NCBI GenBank assembly: GCA_002787815.1
Contig: PCUY01000074.1
Span: 73,029-112,787 of the forward strand
Reading direction: 5' to 3'
Length of the DNA stretch: 39,759 nucleotides
Source: Bacteroidetes bacterium CG12_big_fil_rev_8_21_14_0_65_60_17
GTDB lineage: Bacteria > Bacteroidota > Rhodothermia > Rhodothermales > UBA10348
Shown piece after piece: positions 1 to 8,575 of this stretch. A program made the translations under genes and the position numbers. Numbering within the stretch: the first letter of the stretch is position 1; each line of letters begins with the position of its first letter. The notes under the pieces are model-generated. The model did no database searches. It saw nothing but the letters and a program-made list of their open reading frames with translations, and had not been told where the DNA came from.

Positions 1-127
1 CCACCCGTATCGCCGCCTGTATCGCCGCCACCCGTATCGCCGCCACCCGTATCGCCGCCGCCTGTATCGCCGCCACCTGTATCGCCGCCACCCGTATCGC
101 CGCCACCTGTATCGCCGCCACCCGTGC
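1..127. repeat. 15-bp tandem repeat encoding the (GGGDT)n linker
   Basis: Eight or more copies of a 15-bp unit (gccgccacccgtatc and variants with cctgtatc) run to the window edge. They are read on the minus strand as Gly-Gly-Gly-Asp-Thr. One unit, near positions 10-25, is 12 bp (GGDT), so the array varies in whole codons and keeps frame. Thr codons alternate between ACG and ACA, so it is not a fresh perfect expansion. Confidence 0.9.
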
Positions 128-1289
128 CGGGATCCGTTTCGCCAGGCTGAACGGTGGTGCCTTCGGCCTCTATCAGGCAGAGGACACCGTTCACGGTACA
201 GTCACTGGGGGGCTCAATGTCATCCTCGAACGTACCCGCAACAGGAAAAAAGATCGACCCCCCGCCACGTACGCGGCGCTTGCCGTTGACTCCATGCAGT
301 GTATACAGATCACCTGAGCGGGACCACGACACGTCGCTGCCAACGAACGTGATCCGGTCCTCCAGATTGAACCGCAGTGTCCAGGAGGACAGATCCTCCG
401 CCGACGGATTGATGAGTTCAATGAACCCTTCGAAGAGCGAGCCGGTAATTTTCTCAACCTTGAAAAACAGATTCATGCGCGGCGTTTCAATCAGCTCATC
501 AGGCTCGACGAACGTGCACGCTGTGCCGTTGATCTGGCAGGACGTGGGGAGTTGGGCGCTGCCAGAGTGAACGCCGGTGAAGCTGAAAAACACGAAATCC
601 TGCCCGCGGATGGCGCTCGTGGCGCCCGTGCCCCTGACTTCGTAGGATGACCCGCTCCGTGACCAGTCAACACCCTCCATACCCGTAATGAGGGATGTCG
701 TGGAAAAGGTCATGCGCCAGGGCTCAAGGTCCACGCCCGTCGGATTCCGGATAAAGACATGACCCGTGTATGTCGTCTGGTTCTGCTCGGCAATCCAGGC
801 GGCAATGCGCAGTTGCGACAGATCGGTTTCCTCGGCTTCCGGAGCGTCGGCGTCTTCTACGGTACACGCCGCACCATTGAAGGCGCACGATGCCGGTCGG
901 GGCGCCAGAGGACCACTCGTGACGCCGTGGATGGTGAACCAGACCACCTCGCCGGGATCAATGCGGTGTGTCCACCCTGCGCCGCTGACGCGGAAAAGTC
1001 CTCCGGTCTGCGTCCAGGTGACGTTGTCCATCTGGTCAATGGGCGAGGGAAATTCGAAAGCCAGCGACCATGATGTGATCGGGGCCGGTGTCACATTGGT
1101 CAGAAACACATTGGCGGTAAACCGACCACTTCGGACCTCTTCCACCTGGTATACCACGCGTACGTTCGCCTGGCGTGCGTCTGCGGCGTGCGGCTGCAGC
1201 GCCAAAGCGGCAAGTACACCCATGAATATGAGCGTCCAGTACACGCACCCGGAACGGGCAGTACCGGCAACGACCCGGGAAAAGGACAT
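1..1289 (-). CDS. Secreted protein with three tandem CBM2-like domains (3' end outside window)
   Basis: I translated this frame by hand; it is open from an ATG at 1289 to the window edge, so the C-terminus is missing. Residues 1-40 form a signal peptide (hydrophobic stretch about 17-31, then AHAADARQ-like polar residues). Three homologous domains follow at about 42-144, 157-261 and 271-372. Each has the CBM2 pattern: an FTANVFLTN-like strand, a conserved SW in the next strand, a W-x-R/Q-S/T-G segment, and a terminal C-x-(V/I/F)-NG-x-x-C motif (Cys pairs 135/142, 251/258, 364/371). From about residue 388 an acidic glycine-rich linker of GGGDT repeats begins, which normally separates binding modules from a catalytic domain. 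CBM2 modules bind cellulose, chitin or xylan outside the cell. The catalytic partner is not visible, so a glycoside hydrolase is only an inference. Confidence 0.8.
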   Translation of the reverse strand, partial: MSFSRVVAGTARSGCVYWTLIFMGVLAALALQPHAADARQANVRVVYQVEEVRSGRFTANVFLTNVTPAPITSWSLAFEFPSPIDQMDNVTWTQTGGLFRVSGAGWTHRIDPGEVVWFTIHGVTSGPLAPRPASCAFNGAACTVEDADAPEAEETDLSQLRIAAWIAEQNQTTYTGHVFIRNPTGVDLEPWRMTFSTTSLITGMEGVDWSRSGSSYEVRGTGATSAIRGQDFVFFSFTGVHSGSAQLPTSCQINGTACTFVEPDELIETPRMNLFFKVEKITGSLFEGFIELINPSAEDLSSWTLRFNLEDRITFVGSDVSWSRSGDLYTLHGVNGKRRVRGGGSIFFPVAGTFEDDIEPPSDCTVNGVLCLIEAEGTTVQPGETDPGTGGGDTGGGDTGGGDTGGGDTGGGDTGGGDTGGGDTGGDTG

Positions 1290-1376
1290 GGTTTCGACAA
1301 TAAGGGGACGATGGTAAAGCGGCGGTTCGTCCGCATGGAGAGTACGTCCGGAATTTCAATTTTTGCGATTCCGACG

Positions 1377-1391
1377 TGTCAGGCCCTGACA
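1377..1391. promoter_or_regulatory. Short palindrome upstream of the CBM2 gene
   Basis: TGTCAGGCCCTGACA is a perfect inverted repeat with 7-bp arms around one base, about 90 bp upstream of the CBM2-protein start. It lies in the 164-bp gap between that gene and the upstream BNR-repeat gene. It has no T-run on either side, so an operator is slightly more likely than a terminator. Function is unproven. Confidence 0.3.
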
Positions 1392-1453
1392 GGTCCCAAA
1401 GCACGTGGACCCCGGAAGGCCGCCCGAACGGATGCGTCGCGGCCGGTATGCCG

Positions 1454-4400
1454 CTATGGCCGGCCTGCTTTCACGACCGCTCGTGCGTCGCTCCCCGAGG
1501 CGGTGGTGATTCGGATGAAATACGTACCAGCGGCAATCGGTGCAGCCCGCCAGAACACTTCATGTCGTCCAGCGCTGCGAAACGCGTCCTCGAGCAGCGC
1601 GACATGCCGCCCCGTGATATCCACGGCCTCCAGGCGCACGTGCCCGGATTCCGGCAGGTCAAACGTGATGGTTGCCTGCCCATCAAGCGGATTGGGATAA
1701 ACGCCCGTCAGGGCCAGGCGCCGCGGAAGCGTCTCGTCGCGCTCGGCCACGTCGGTCGAGATCGGCGTTACGGCACCCACGGGCACGATCCACACGCCGC
1801 GCCCGTGCGTAGCCATGACGATTTCATTGTCGATGACTTTCATTCTCCAGATGGATGCGGCCGGAAGCCCACTGTCGGTGAGCTGCCAGGACGCGCCATC
1901 ATCTTCGCTGACAAAAAGACCGATCTCTGTTCCGGCCCACAGAATGTGTGGAAAATCCGGGATCACCAACAGATCATAGACCGCTACGTCCGGAAATCCG
2001 CGGGCACTCAGGATACCGGTGGAGCCTTCCTCGAAGCCTGAGAGGTCTTCCCACGTCTGCCCGAAGTCTGTCGTGCGCAGAATCTTGGGTCTGTTCGATG
2101 CGGAGAAGAGCACGTAGGCGGTGGCAGGGTCGGTGGGATGCGTGGCCAGCCCGGAAATCGGCGCAGGCGAGAGGGGCGACGGGATTGTTGCCAAGAACGT
2201 TTCTCCTCCGTCGGTCGACAGGTGGATCTGTCCGAGTACGTCCCCCTGCCCGTTGTCCTGCGGATCCATCTCGTAGCCGGCCCAGACCACGTCACCCGAG
2301 GCGAGCGAGGGCCTGACGACACCGCGTGCAGACGCCCTGAAGCCCCAGTCCGAGGCGGGTATGGGCCTGAGCTTCCAGGAACCCCCGAAATCCGTGCTCT
2401 TCCAGACCCCCGATCCACCGATTGCGAACAGGATATCTGAATCGAAGGCGTTGCGCTCCAGCGAGTTGATGAACGGGGCGTTGGGGCTCTCGCCCGTGTC
2501 GGTCAGTCCGCTTGTAGCCGATGACCAGTTGACGCCGCCGTCGAGCGAGCGCTGGAATCCGTTGAACTGGAATCCACCCATCAGCCAGGTGTCGTTTTCC
2601 TGGTGCCAGACCGCGTCGAATCCGTCGCCGCCGATGGCCGGTGTCCATCCGGGCACATTGCCCATGAATGGCGCGAATGAACGGAACGTGCCGTTGTCCT
2701 GCATGCCACCGACGTAGATCTGTGCGCCGGGCTTTTTGTCCACGCCATAGAACTGGCTTGTGTTGTAGAAGCGACTCCGCTCATTCCACGAGCTGCCGCC
2801 ATCGGGTGAGTGCCATACGCCACCGTCGTTGCCTGAAATGAGTTCGAACGCCTCGTTGCCAGCATCGGTGATATGCGGCAACAGGATGTGGTGATCCACG
2901 TGGACGGCCGCGCCGATCTGCGATTCGTTGAACGCAGCGGGCCCAGTGCCCCGCGAAAGCGTGAACCGGAGTGAGGATTCCGGGAGATTCTCCGGAGTCC
3001 ACGCCGCTTCGTCCTCCAGCATGGGCCAGATGAAGTACATCAGGTCCTGAATGAGTCCGCCACTCGATGAAATCTGCGGATCGGGAGCATTCGGCGTGTA
3101 CGTCCGGGCATGGATCAGGATATATTCCCGGCCCAGATTGTTGTCGTCCCGGGGTATGAGGTTGAATGCTCCGTCTCCGAGTCGGTCGCGGAAGGAGACA
3201 TGGAGTTGCCGGTTGTTCTCAACGTCCCATACCTCAAAGGGAACGTCCACGTAGTCGGCAAACGGATAGGAGGAGAACGGGATGCCCGGACCATCGGGTG
3301 GCGTGAAGCGGTGCGCCTTCTGCGAGCGGCCGGGCCCGAACCGGATTTCGGCGGACACCATATCCTCGGGTGCAATCACGGCCTCGTCGTCTGCCGTTCC
3401 AAGCCGCATGCCCCCCTGCCAGAATTCACCACCGAAATTGACCTTGGTCAAAAACGAACGGGTTCCGTTCTCTCCCACGTCAGCGCTGAAAAACGTGGTT
3501 TCACCGGCGAGCGTGAGCCGGTGCATGTTGACGCCGCCAACGAAGACCACGTCCGCATTGAACGGATGGGGGGTCACGGCCATATCGTACCAGCCCTGAT
3601 CCCGTGCCATGTCGGTGGTACTGTTCTGGGTGAGTTCGCCCCAGAGTGCCCCCCTGTTGTCCGATACATGGATGGTTTCCGGACCGTCGCTTACCTCTGC
3701 CATGGCAATGACGCGCCCGGGCTGGACCGGGGAAACGCCCAGTTCAATGCGGGCGCCCGGTTCAATGGACAGACCGCCGCTCGATGCGCTCCACGTGCGC
3801 CCGGCATCGACGGATTTCCATACGCCCACGCCGGTTACCGCTGCATACTGGTTGCGGAAATTGCCCGGCTCGTAGATGACCTGTGCCACACGGCCACCGG
3901 GGTCGGCTACGAGCGAGAAGGAGGCCCCTCCATCCGCCGTGCGGAAGAGCCCTGTGTTGGTAGCGGCGACAAGTATGTTTTCATTGTCCGGATCGACAAT
4001 AAGTCGATTCACGAAATTGAAATCCGCCAGCGCAAAGGTGGATGTGAGTTGAGCCCAGGTAAGACCACCGTCGAGCGACTTGAAAATGCCGGTCCCGATG
4101 ATGGCATCGACATTGAAAAAGCCTTCCCCCGTACCCGCATAGAGCACGTCGGGGTTCGATGGTGCCTGTACGAGCGACGAAATGGACAGCGTAGGCCAGT
4201 CGTCCGTCAAAGGCTCCCAGTCCTGACCTGCTGTTGTCGTGCGCCAGATACCGCCGCCCACACTTCCGGCAAGCCACGTGTCGCCCGACGTGTCGCGAGC
4301 ATCGACCACGATGGCCCGCGTGCGGCCTCCGACGTTCGACGGGCCGCGCTCTTCCCAGGGCAGCGGGCCGCGGGATGTTTTCCGGGCTACCTGTGCCGCG

Positions 4401-4675
4401 CGGTATGCCGCGATACGGTAGGACGGCGCATAGCCCTGCGTGGTCTCACCTTCGGCCGTTCGGATGAGCGCCTGCATCTGCTGAAAGCGGTCCGGATGCC
4501 CCTTTTCTGCTTTCGACGAGCGGGGAGCGCTGTTGCGAGCGTCACCGGCAAGACTGGCTTCGTTCGTATGGGGCCAGATGGGTCCGCCCCAGGCCAGGAG
4601 GGCGGCTACGGCGACCGCGAGGGTGGCCAGCAGTACCCCACGAACGGATTCTCTTTTTTTGATGGCAGGGCTCAC
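1454..4675 (-). CDS. Secreted BNR/sortilin-type beta-propeller protein with T9SS C-terminal sorting domain
   Basis: 1073 residues from a GTG start. An N-terminal signal segment (hydrophobic about 13-30) is followed by many Asp-box/BNR motifs: DGGLTW, DGGASF, DAGRTW, DGGSSW, DGGVNW, DFGGSW, DGGETF, DFGQTW and DDGASW. These are typical of the sialidase/sortilin (VPS10) multi-bladed propeller superfamily. Blades are interrupted at about 390-570 by an insertion without Asp boxes. The last ~85 residues start with GVYPNP and carry the GTYFIRI-type strand of Por/T9SS type A sorting domains, so the protein should cross the outer membrane by the type IX system and be released or anchored on the surface. 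No catalytic residues can be assigned. Many such proteins are annotated as glycosyl hydrolases without proof. The divergent neighbour is also exported. Confidence 0.85.
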   Translation of the reverse strand: MSPAIKKRESVRGVLLATLAVAVAALLAWGGPIWPHTNEASLAGDARNSAPRSSKAEKGHPDRFQQMQALIRTAEGETTQGYAPSYRIAAYRAAQVARKTSRGPLPWEERGPSNVGGRTRAIVVDARDTSGDTWLAGSVGGGIWRTTTAGQDWEPLTDDWPTLSISSLVQAPSNPDVLYAGTGEGFFNVDAIIGTGIFKSLDGGLTWAQLTSTFALADFNFVNRLIVDPDNENILVAATNTGLFRTADGGASFSLVADPGGRVAQVIYEPGNFRNQYAAVTGVGVWKSVDAGRTWSASSGGLSIEPGARIELGVSPVQPGRVIAMAEVSDGPETIHVSDNRGALWGELTQNSTTDMARDQGWYDMAVTPHPFNADVVFVGGVNMHRLTLAGETTFFSADVGENGTRSFLTKVNFGGEFWQGGMRLGTADDEAVIAPEDMVSAEIRFGPGRSQKAHRFTPPDGPGIPFSSYPFADYVDVPFEVWDVENNRQLHVSFRDRLGDGAFNLIPRDDNNLGREYILIHARTYTPNAPDPQISSSGGLIQDLMYFIWPMLEDEAAWTPENLPESSLRFTLSRGTGPAAFNESQIGAAVHVDHHILLPHITDAGNEAFELISGNDGGVWHSPDGGSSWNERSRFYNTSQFYGVDKKPGAQIYVGGMQDNGTFRSFAPFMGNVPGWTPAIGGDGFDAVWHQENDTWLMGGFQFNGFQRSLDGGVNWSSATSGLTDTGESPNAPFINSLERNAFDSDILFAIGGSGVWKSTDFGGSWKLRPIPASDWGFRASARGVVRPSLASGDVVWAGYEMDPQDNGQGDVLGQIHLSTDGGETFLATIPSPLSPAPISGLATHPTDPATAYVLFSASNRPKILRTTDFGQTWEDLSGFEEGSTGILSARGFPDVAVYDLLVIPDFPHILWAGTEIGLFVSEDDGASWQLTDSGLPAASIWRMKVIDNEIVMATHGRGVWIVPVGAVTPISTDVAERDETLPRRLALTGVYPNPLDGQATITFDLPESGHVRLEAVDITGRHVALLEDAFRSAGRHEVFWRAAPIAAGTYFIRITTASGSDARAVVKAGRP

Positions 4676-4701
4676 GGAAGCGTCCTATGTTCTGGTTGAC
4701 A

Positions 4702-4719
4702 ATTTCATCAGGATGAAAT
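4702..4719. promoter_or_regulatory. Perfect dyad in divergent promoter region
   Basis: ATTTCATC and GATGAAAT form perfect 8-bp arms around AG, centred in the 64-bp gap between the divergent BNR-repeat and M14-peptidase genes. It abuts a TTGACA hexamer (4696-4701). The placement suits an operator that controls both genes. No regulator gene is adjacent. Confidence 0.45.
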
Positions 4720-4739
4720 AAACGGCAAAAGGTCCATTT

Positions 4740-7397
4740 ATGATACAACCCCGGTCCTGCCGTCCGCTGACGGCGTCATTTCTCCGCATGGCTGCATGTG
4801 TTGTCCCGGTAGCATGTCTTCTGAGCGTATGGGTGCACGTACAGTCACACGCCCAGGCGCAGAGCCCGTCTGCGCTCGAATCTCCCGCCGAATTCCTGGG
4901 CTATGCGCTCGGTGAGCACTTCACGCGGCACGAGCGCATTCTGGCCTATGCCTACCATGTGGCAGCGCACAGCGACCGTGTCGAGATCGAACCCTATGGC
5001 ACAACCTACGAAGGGCGTACACTTGTACTCGTGTACATTTCTACACCCGGGAATCTGGAACGCCGGGAGGATATCCGTCGCGCCAATTTGGCGCGCGCCG
5101 GCCTCATGGAAGATGGGGTCACGCCCGCGGCGGTGACCACGGGTCCGGAGAGTGACGTAGCCATCGTGTGGCTCAGTTACAACGTGCACGGCAATGAGTC
5201 GGTCAGCAGCGAGGCGTCCATGCAGACGCTCCATGATCTGGCACGGGAGACACACCCCACGTCCGGCGCCTGGCTTGAAAACACGCTTGTCATCATGGAC
5301 CCCATGATCAATCCTGACGGACGGGACCGCTACGTGAACTGGTACAACCGCATGGTGGGCGTTCAGGCCGATGCTACGCCCTCTGCCGTTGAGCACAACG
5401 AGCCCTGGCCCGGTGGACGAACGAACCACTACTTTTTCGACCTCAACCGGGATTGGTCATGGCTGACGCAGACCGAAACAAGGCAGCGCATGGCCCGCTA
5501 CCGGGAGTGGTTGCCACAGGTCCATGTGGATTTCCATGAGCAGGGCGTTGACAGTCCCTATTACTTTGCGCCAGCCGCCGAGCCGTTCCACCCGGTCATC
5601 ACCGACTGGCAGCGTGAATTCCAGCAGGTCATTGGACGCAATCATGCGTCCTACTTCGATGCCAACGGCTGGCTCTACTTTACGCGCCAGGTCTTCGACC
5701 TCTTTTATCCCGGTTACGGCGACACCTTTCCGATCTACAATGGGGCCATCGGGATGACCTACGAGCAGGGCGGATCGGGCCGCGCCGGTCTGGCCATTGA
5801 AACCGCGGAGGGCGATACGCTTCGCCTCTCTCATCGTATTGCAGGCCACTATACGACCGGCATGTCCACGGTCGAAGTCGCCTCGCGTCATGCCGATGAG
5901 CTGCTTGCGCAATTTTCCGCCTTTTTCGCGGACACGTCGCCGGCCACAGTACACGATGCCGGCCAGGCCGCCTCAACAACCGGCTGGCTCGTCCGCGGCT
6001 CCGAGAGCCAGGAAGCCATGACGGCGCTCGCGCGCCATCTTCGCCTGCTCGGTATCCGCTACGGCCATGGCTCGAAGGTCGATACGCGGGTCGATGCAAC
6101 CGCTTGGCGAACGGGCGAACGTAAACGCGTGGATATCCGGCCAGACGATATCATCGTGCCCGCCGAGCAGCCTCGCCGCGTGCTCGCGCGCGTGCTCTTT
6201 GAGCGCACGTCCCCCCTGCCCGACTCGCTCACCTACGACATTACGGCGTGGGCGCTACCATATGCCTACGACCTGGATACCTACTCGCTCTCGGAGGACG
6301 TGGCGGTGGACATGGCGGAGGGCGACGCATCTACCCGGTCGACGACAGATGGTGGTACCGCGGCTACGGACACGGCTCCACCCGATACATATGCCTGGTT
6401 TTTCGAGGGAGATGACCCGGCGTTTCTGGCCACGCTGCTGCGCGAGGGTATCCGTGTGCGCTACAATACGGAGCCGATTACGCTCGGCGAGGACGTCTTT
6501 CCGCGCGGCACGCTTATCGTAACCCGCCGTGGAAATGAAGGCTTCGGTGAGGAGCTGGCCCGCGTGCTGGCGGACATGGCGGCCGCGCACGGGGAAACGG
6601 CCGTTTTCTCGGCAACGGGCATGGTGGATGGGGGTCCGGACCTGGGTTCGAGCGACATTCGGCACATCAAGGCCCCGCGGATCGTGATGGCGTTCGGCAG
6701 TCCGGCATCGAGCGCGTCGGCAGGTCAGATATGGCACTATTTTGATGAGGTGATCGGGTATCCGGTGACGCGAATGACACCGGACAATCTTCAGCGCGCC
6801 GATCTGAGCGCGTGGGATGTTGTCGTTCTGCCCTCCGGAAACTGGTCGTCGGTGTGGGACGAGGAGGGCCTCGGCGCCCTGCAGGACTGGGTACGGGGCG
6901 GAGGACGTCTCGTGCTCTTTGGCGGTGCGGCATCGTGGCTCGCCGGCAAGGAGGGGTTCGCGCTCAAGGAGGTCAAAAAGGATGAGACGCCGGCAGACAG
7001 CCTGCGCGCGGAGCGAGCGACAAGCAGGCGCTACGCCGAGCGGGAGCGTGACGGGCTGACCACCGACAATCCGGGGGCCATCTTCGAAGTTGCCGTCGAC
7101 GGCACGCATCCGTTGGGATACGGTTTCGGCAAGTCGTCCTGGATGCTTTCCCGTCGCGCCTCCGGACACGAAGTCATGCTGGAGGGATCGGCTTGGAATG
7201 TGGGCATTCTCGGCGACCGGGTATCGGGACACACCGGGTTCGAAGCCGAGAAGCGGATTGGCGGGACGTTGTCGTTCGGCGCCGAATCGATGGGTCGCGG
7301 CAGCGTCGTTTACCTGGTCGATGATCCCCTCTACAGGGCATTCTGGTACTCGGGTCGCCGCCTTGTGGCCAATGCCCTGTTTCTGGTAGGACAATAG
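4740..7397 (+). CDS. Exported M14-family zinc carboxypeptidase with GATase-like C-terminal domain
   Basis: 885 residues, with AAAAGG about 7 nt before the ATG. A signal peptide covers about 1-41. The M14 domain (about 50-390) shows the zinc motif HGNE (H150, E153), a substrate-binding NPDGR (191-195), the LNRD pair N236/R237, a third zinc ligand in DFHE (H266) and a likely catalytic Glu in IETAEG. This set of residues argues for an active metallocarboxypeptidase in the periplasm or outside the cell. The C-terminal half (about 640-885) holds a segment ending WVRGGGRLVLFGG that resembles class I glutamine-amidotransferase/ThuA-like folds, as in large M14 proteins of Bacteroidota and relatives. 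Substrate is unknown. It is divergent from the T9SS protein and convergent with the small membrane protein gene. Confidence 0.88.
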   Translation: MIQPRSCRPLTASFLRMAACVVPVACLLSVWVHVQSHAQAQSPSALESPAEFLGYALGEHFTRHERILAYAYHVAAHSDRVEIEPYGTTYEGRTLVLVYISTPGNLERREDIRRANLARAGLMEDGVTPAAVTTGPESDVAIVWLSYNVHGNESVSSEASMQTLHDLARETHPTSGAWLENTLVIMDPMINPDGRDRYVNWYNRMVGVQADATPSAVEHNEPWPGGRTNHYFFDLNRDWSWLTQTETRQRMARYREWLPQVHVDFHEQGVDSPYYFAPAAEPFHPVITDWQREFQQVIGRNHASYFDANGWLYFTRQVFDLFYPGYGDTFPIYNGAIGMTYEQGGSGRAGLAIETAEGDTLRLSHRIAGHYTTGMSTVEVASRHADELLAQFSAFFADTSPATVHDAGQAASTTGWLVRGSESQEAMTALARHLRLLGIRYGHGSKVDTRVDATAWRTGERKRVDIRPDDIIVPAEQPRRVLARVLFERTSPLPDSLTYDITAWALPYAYDLDTYSLSEDVAVDMAEGDASTRSTTDGGTAATDTAPPDTYAWFFEGDDPAFLATLLREGIRVRYNTEPITLGEDVFPRGTLIVTRRGNEGFGEELARVLADMAAAHGETAVFSATGMVDGGPDLGSSDIRHIKAPRIVMAFGSPASSASAGQIWHYFDEVIGYPVTRMTPDNLQRADLSAWDVVVLPSGNWSSVWDEEGLGALQDWVRGGGRLVLFGGAASWLAGKEGFALKEVKKDETPADSLRAERATSRRYAERERDGLTTDNPGAIFEVAVDGTHPLGYGFGKSSWMLSRRASGHEVMLEGSAWNVGILGDRVSGHTGFEAEKRIGGTLSFGAESMGRGSVVYLVDDPLYRAFWYSGRRLVANALFLVGQ

Positions 7398-7418
7398 GCA
7401 GGCCGTAAAAGGCCCTGC
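7398..7418. terminator. Hairpin between convergent genes
   Basis: GCAGGCC pairs with GGCC(c)TGC across a GTAAAA loop, with one bulged C. It fills exactly the gap between the M14-peptidase stop and the stop of the opposing membrane-protein gene. There is no T-run, so it is a weak bidirectional terminator candidate. Confidence 0.35.
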
Positions 7419-7892
7419 TCAGGGAGATGTCACTGTCAGATAGGCGTAGGCCAGAACCAGGATGTCAATCATGATGAGCAGAAACAGTACGACGGTCTCA
7501 AACATGGAGAAGTGACGTCGCGCCTCGTAGGCGCGCCGGACTTCACGGCTCTTGATGAAGCCTCGCCGATCGTTTGTCATCAGGATGGCGACCTGTACAA
7601 TGATGGCCGAGAAGGTCATCCAGGCCCAGCCCAGGTCGAGCGTCATGGGAAGTATGGCGCCGGCCGCCCCGACGGGAGCCACAAGCCAGAAAACAACGAT
7701 GGCTGGCAGACCGATCTTGCGGTCACCGAGGTCGTGACGCTTCGTCGTACGTACGGTGCGTCGTTGTCTCACGTTCAGGTCCAGGGTTTTCAGATTCACG
7801 GGTGCCTTGTTGCAGGGTGCCTTGTTGCAGGGTGCCTTGTTGCAGGGTGCACGGGAATATACGCTTCCCACATTCGGTGGCGCTACCTGCAC
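7419..7892 (-). CDS. Small membrane protein of unknown function with APCNK repeats
   Basis: Up to 157 residues from a GTG at 7892, 12 bp after the Nudix stop, so it is probably the last gene of the sulfur operon. The N-terminus holds three copies of Ala-Pro-Cys-Asn-Lys from a perfect 15-bp tandem repeat, then a basic linker. Two hydrophobic segments follow (about 62-82 and 86-106), then a charged cytoplasmic-type loop (NDRRGFIKSREVRR) and a final hydrophobic helix (about 130-153). I do not recognise the family. An alternative start is the GTG at 7799, preceded by AAGG at good spacing. That would give a 126-residue protein and put the repeats in the leader instead of the protein. Confidence 0.6.
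   Translation of the reverse strand: MQVAPPNVGSVYSRAPCNKAPCNKAPCNKAPVNLKTLDLNVRQRRTVRTTKRHDLGDRKIGLPAIVVFWLVAPVGAAGAILPMTLDLGWAWMTFSAIIVQVAILMTNDRRGFIKSREVRRAYEARRHFSMFETVVLFLLIMIDILVLAYAYLTVTSP
7801..7850. repeat. Perfect 15-bp tandem repeat, 3.3 copies
   Basis: ggtgccttgttgcag occurs at 7801, 7816 and 7831, followed by ggtgc. The copies are identical, which suggests recent slippage. On the minus strand each copy carries AAGG, a possible ribosome-binding core, just upstream of an in-frame GTG at 7799. Confidence 0.95.
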
Positions 7893-7904
7893 CCGGTGTG
7901 CGCC

Positions 7905-8570
7905 TCAGCCGGCCCCCCGCGGCGGCGTATGGGCCCGGAGCTGGTCTTCGACCCGTTGCAGCAGATGTACAAGCGTAACATGTCCCAGAACCGAGAGCGC
8001 CTTCTCGAATGAAAACCACTTGACGTCTGTTATTTTTTCGTCAAGTTGCGGGGTGAACTTCCGCTCGGGTGTCTGCATGTGGTACCAGTACGTCGTTTTC
8101 ACCACGAAGGTGTCGTCTTCCGGGTAGCCGTGTACGGTGGTGTCGAGAAAATCGAGTACGCGCACATTGCTGATGCCAAGTTCCTCGCAGACCTCGCGGT
8201 GCGCACACTGCTTTATGGTCTCACCGGGGTCGAGTTTTCCCTTGGCGATGTCCCATTTCTCTTTCCGGAAAATGAGGAGCACTTTCATTTTTTTCTTGCC
8301 CATGCGCGTGATGATCCCCCCTCCGGCCACGACCTCGCGCGTGGGCAGGAAGGGTCCGACATTGAGAATGGCTTCTTTCGGCAGCTTGCCGGCATCGGCG
8401 ACGGGCGAGGCGAGCTTGGTTGTATCGACCACGAGGACTTCTTTCTTTCCGGATTTCCCGGCTTCTTCCTCCGCTTCCCGGTGGTACCGGTAGAGCCTTT
8501 TCTTGGAAAAACGTTCTTCCGGAATCCCCTTTTTGGCCTTTCGGACTTTGTCGACGTAGAAGTAATACAT
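7905..8570 (-). CDS. Nudix hydrolase
   Basis: 221 residues from ATG at 8570 (MYYFYVDKVRK). The frame stays open 36 bp further upstream into the SulP gene end, but this ATG leaves a tidy 5-bp gap. The Nudix box is complete (G-x5-E-x7-RE-V-C-EE-LG-I, from GKLDPGE to EELGI, about residues 127-149), so the Mg-binding catalytic helix is intact. The preceding ~90 residues are a basic, Lys-rich extension (RFSKKRLYRYHREAEEEAGK). Such enzymes cleave nucleoside diphosphates linked to another group; the substrate cannot be told. It appears co-transcribed with the SulP transporters upstream, so activated sulfur nucleotides (APS/PAPS-like) are a tempting but unproven substrate. Confidence 0.85.
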   Translation of the reverse strand: MYYFYVDKVRKAKKGIPEERFSKKRLYRYHREAEEEAGKSGKKEVLVVDTTKLASPVADAGKLPKEAILNVGPFLPTREVVAGGGIITRMGKKKMKVLLIFRKEKWDIAKGKLDPGETIKQCAHREVCEELGISNVRVLDFLDTTVHGYPEDDTFVVKTTYWYHMQTPERKFTPQLDEKITDVKWFSFEKALSVLGHVTLVHLLQRVEDQLRAHTPPRGAG

Positions 8571-8575
8571 AATGG

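Noticed and set aside
1-127. CRISPR-like appearance of the 15-bp repeats at the window start
   Set aside because: The units are contiguous without spacers and read in frame as a Gly-Gly-Gly-Asp-Thr linker of a secreted protein.
3110-4699. 529-codon plus-strand open frame
   Set aside because: It lies wholly opposite the BNR-repeat gene, has no recognisable domain, and reflects the GC-biased antisense of a real gene.
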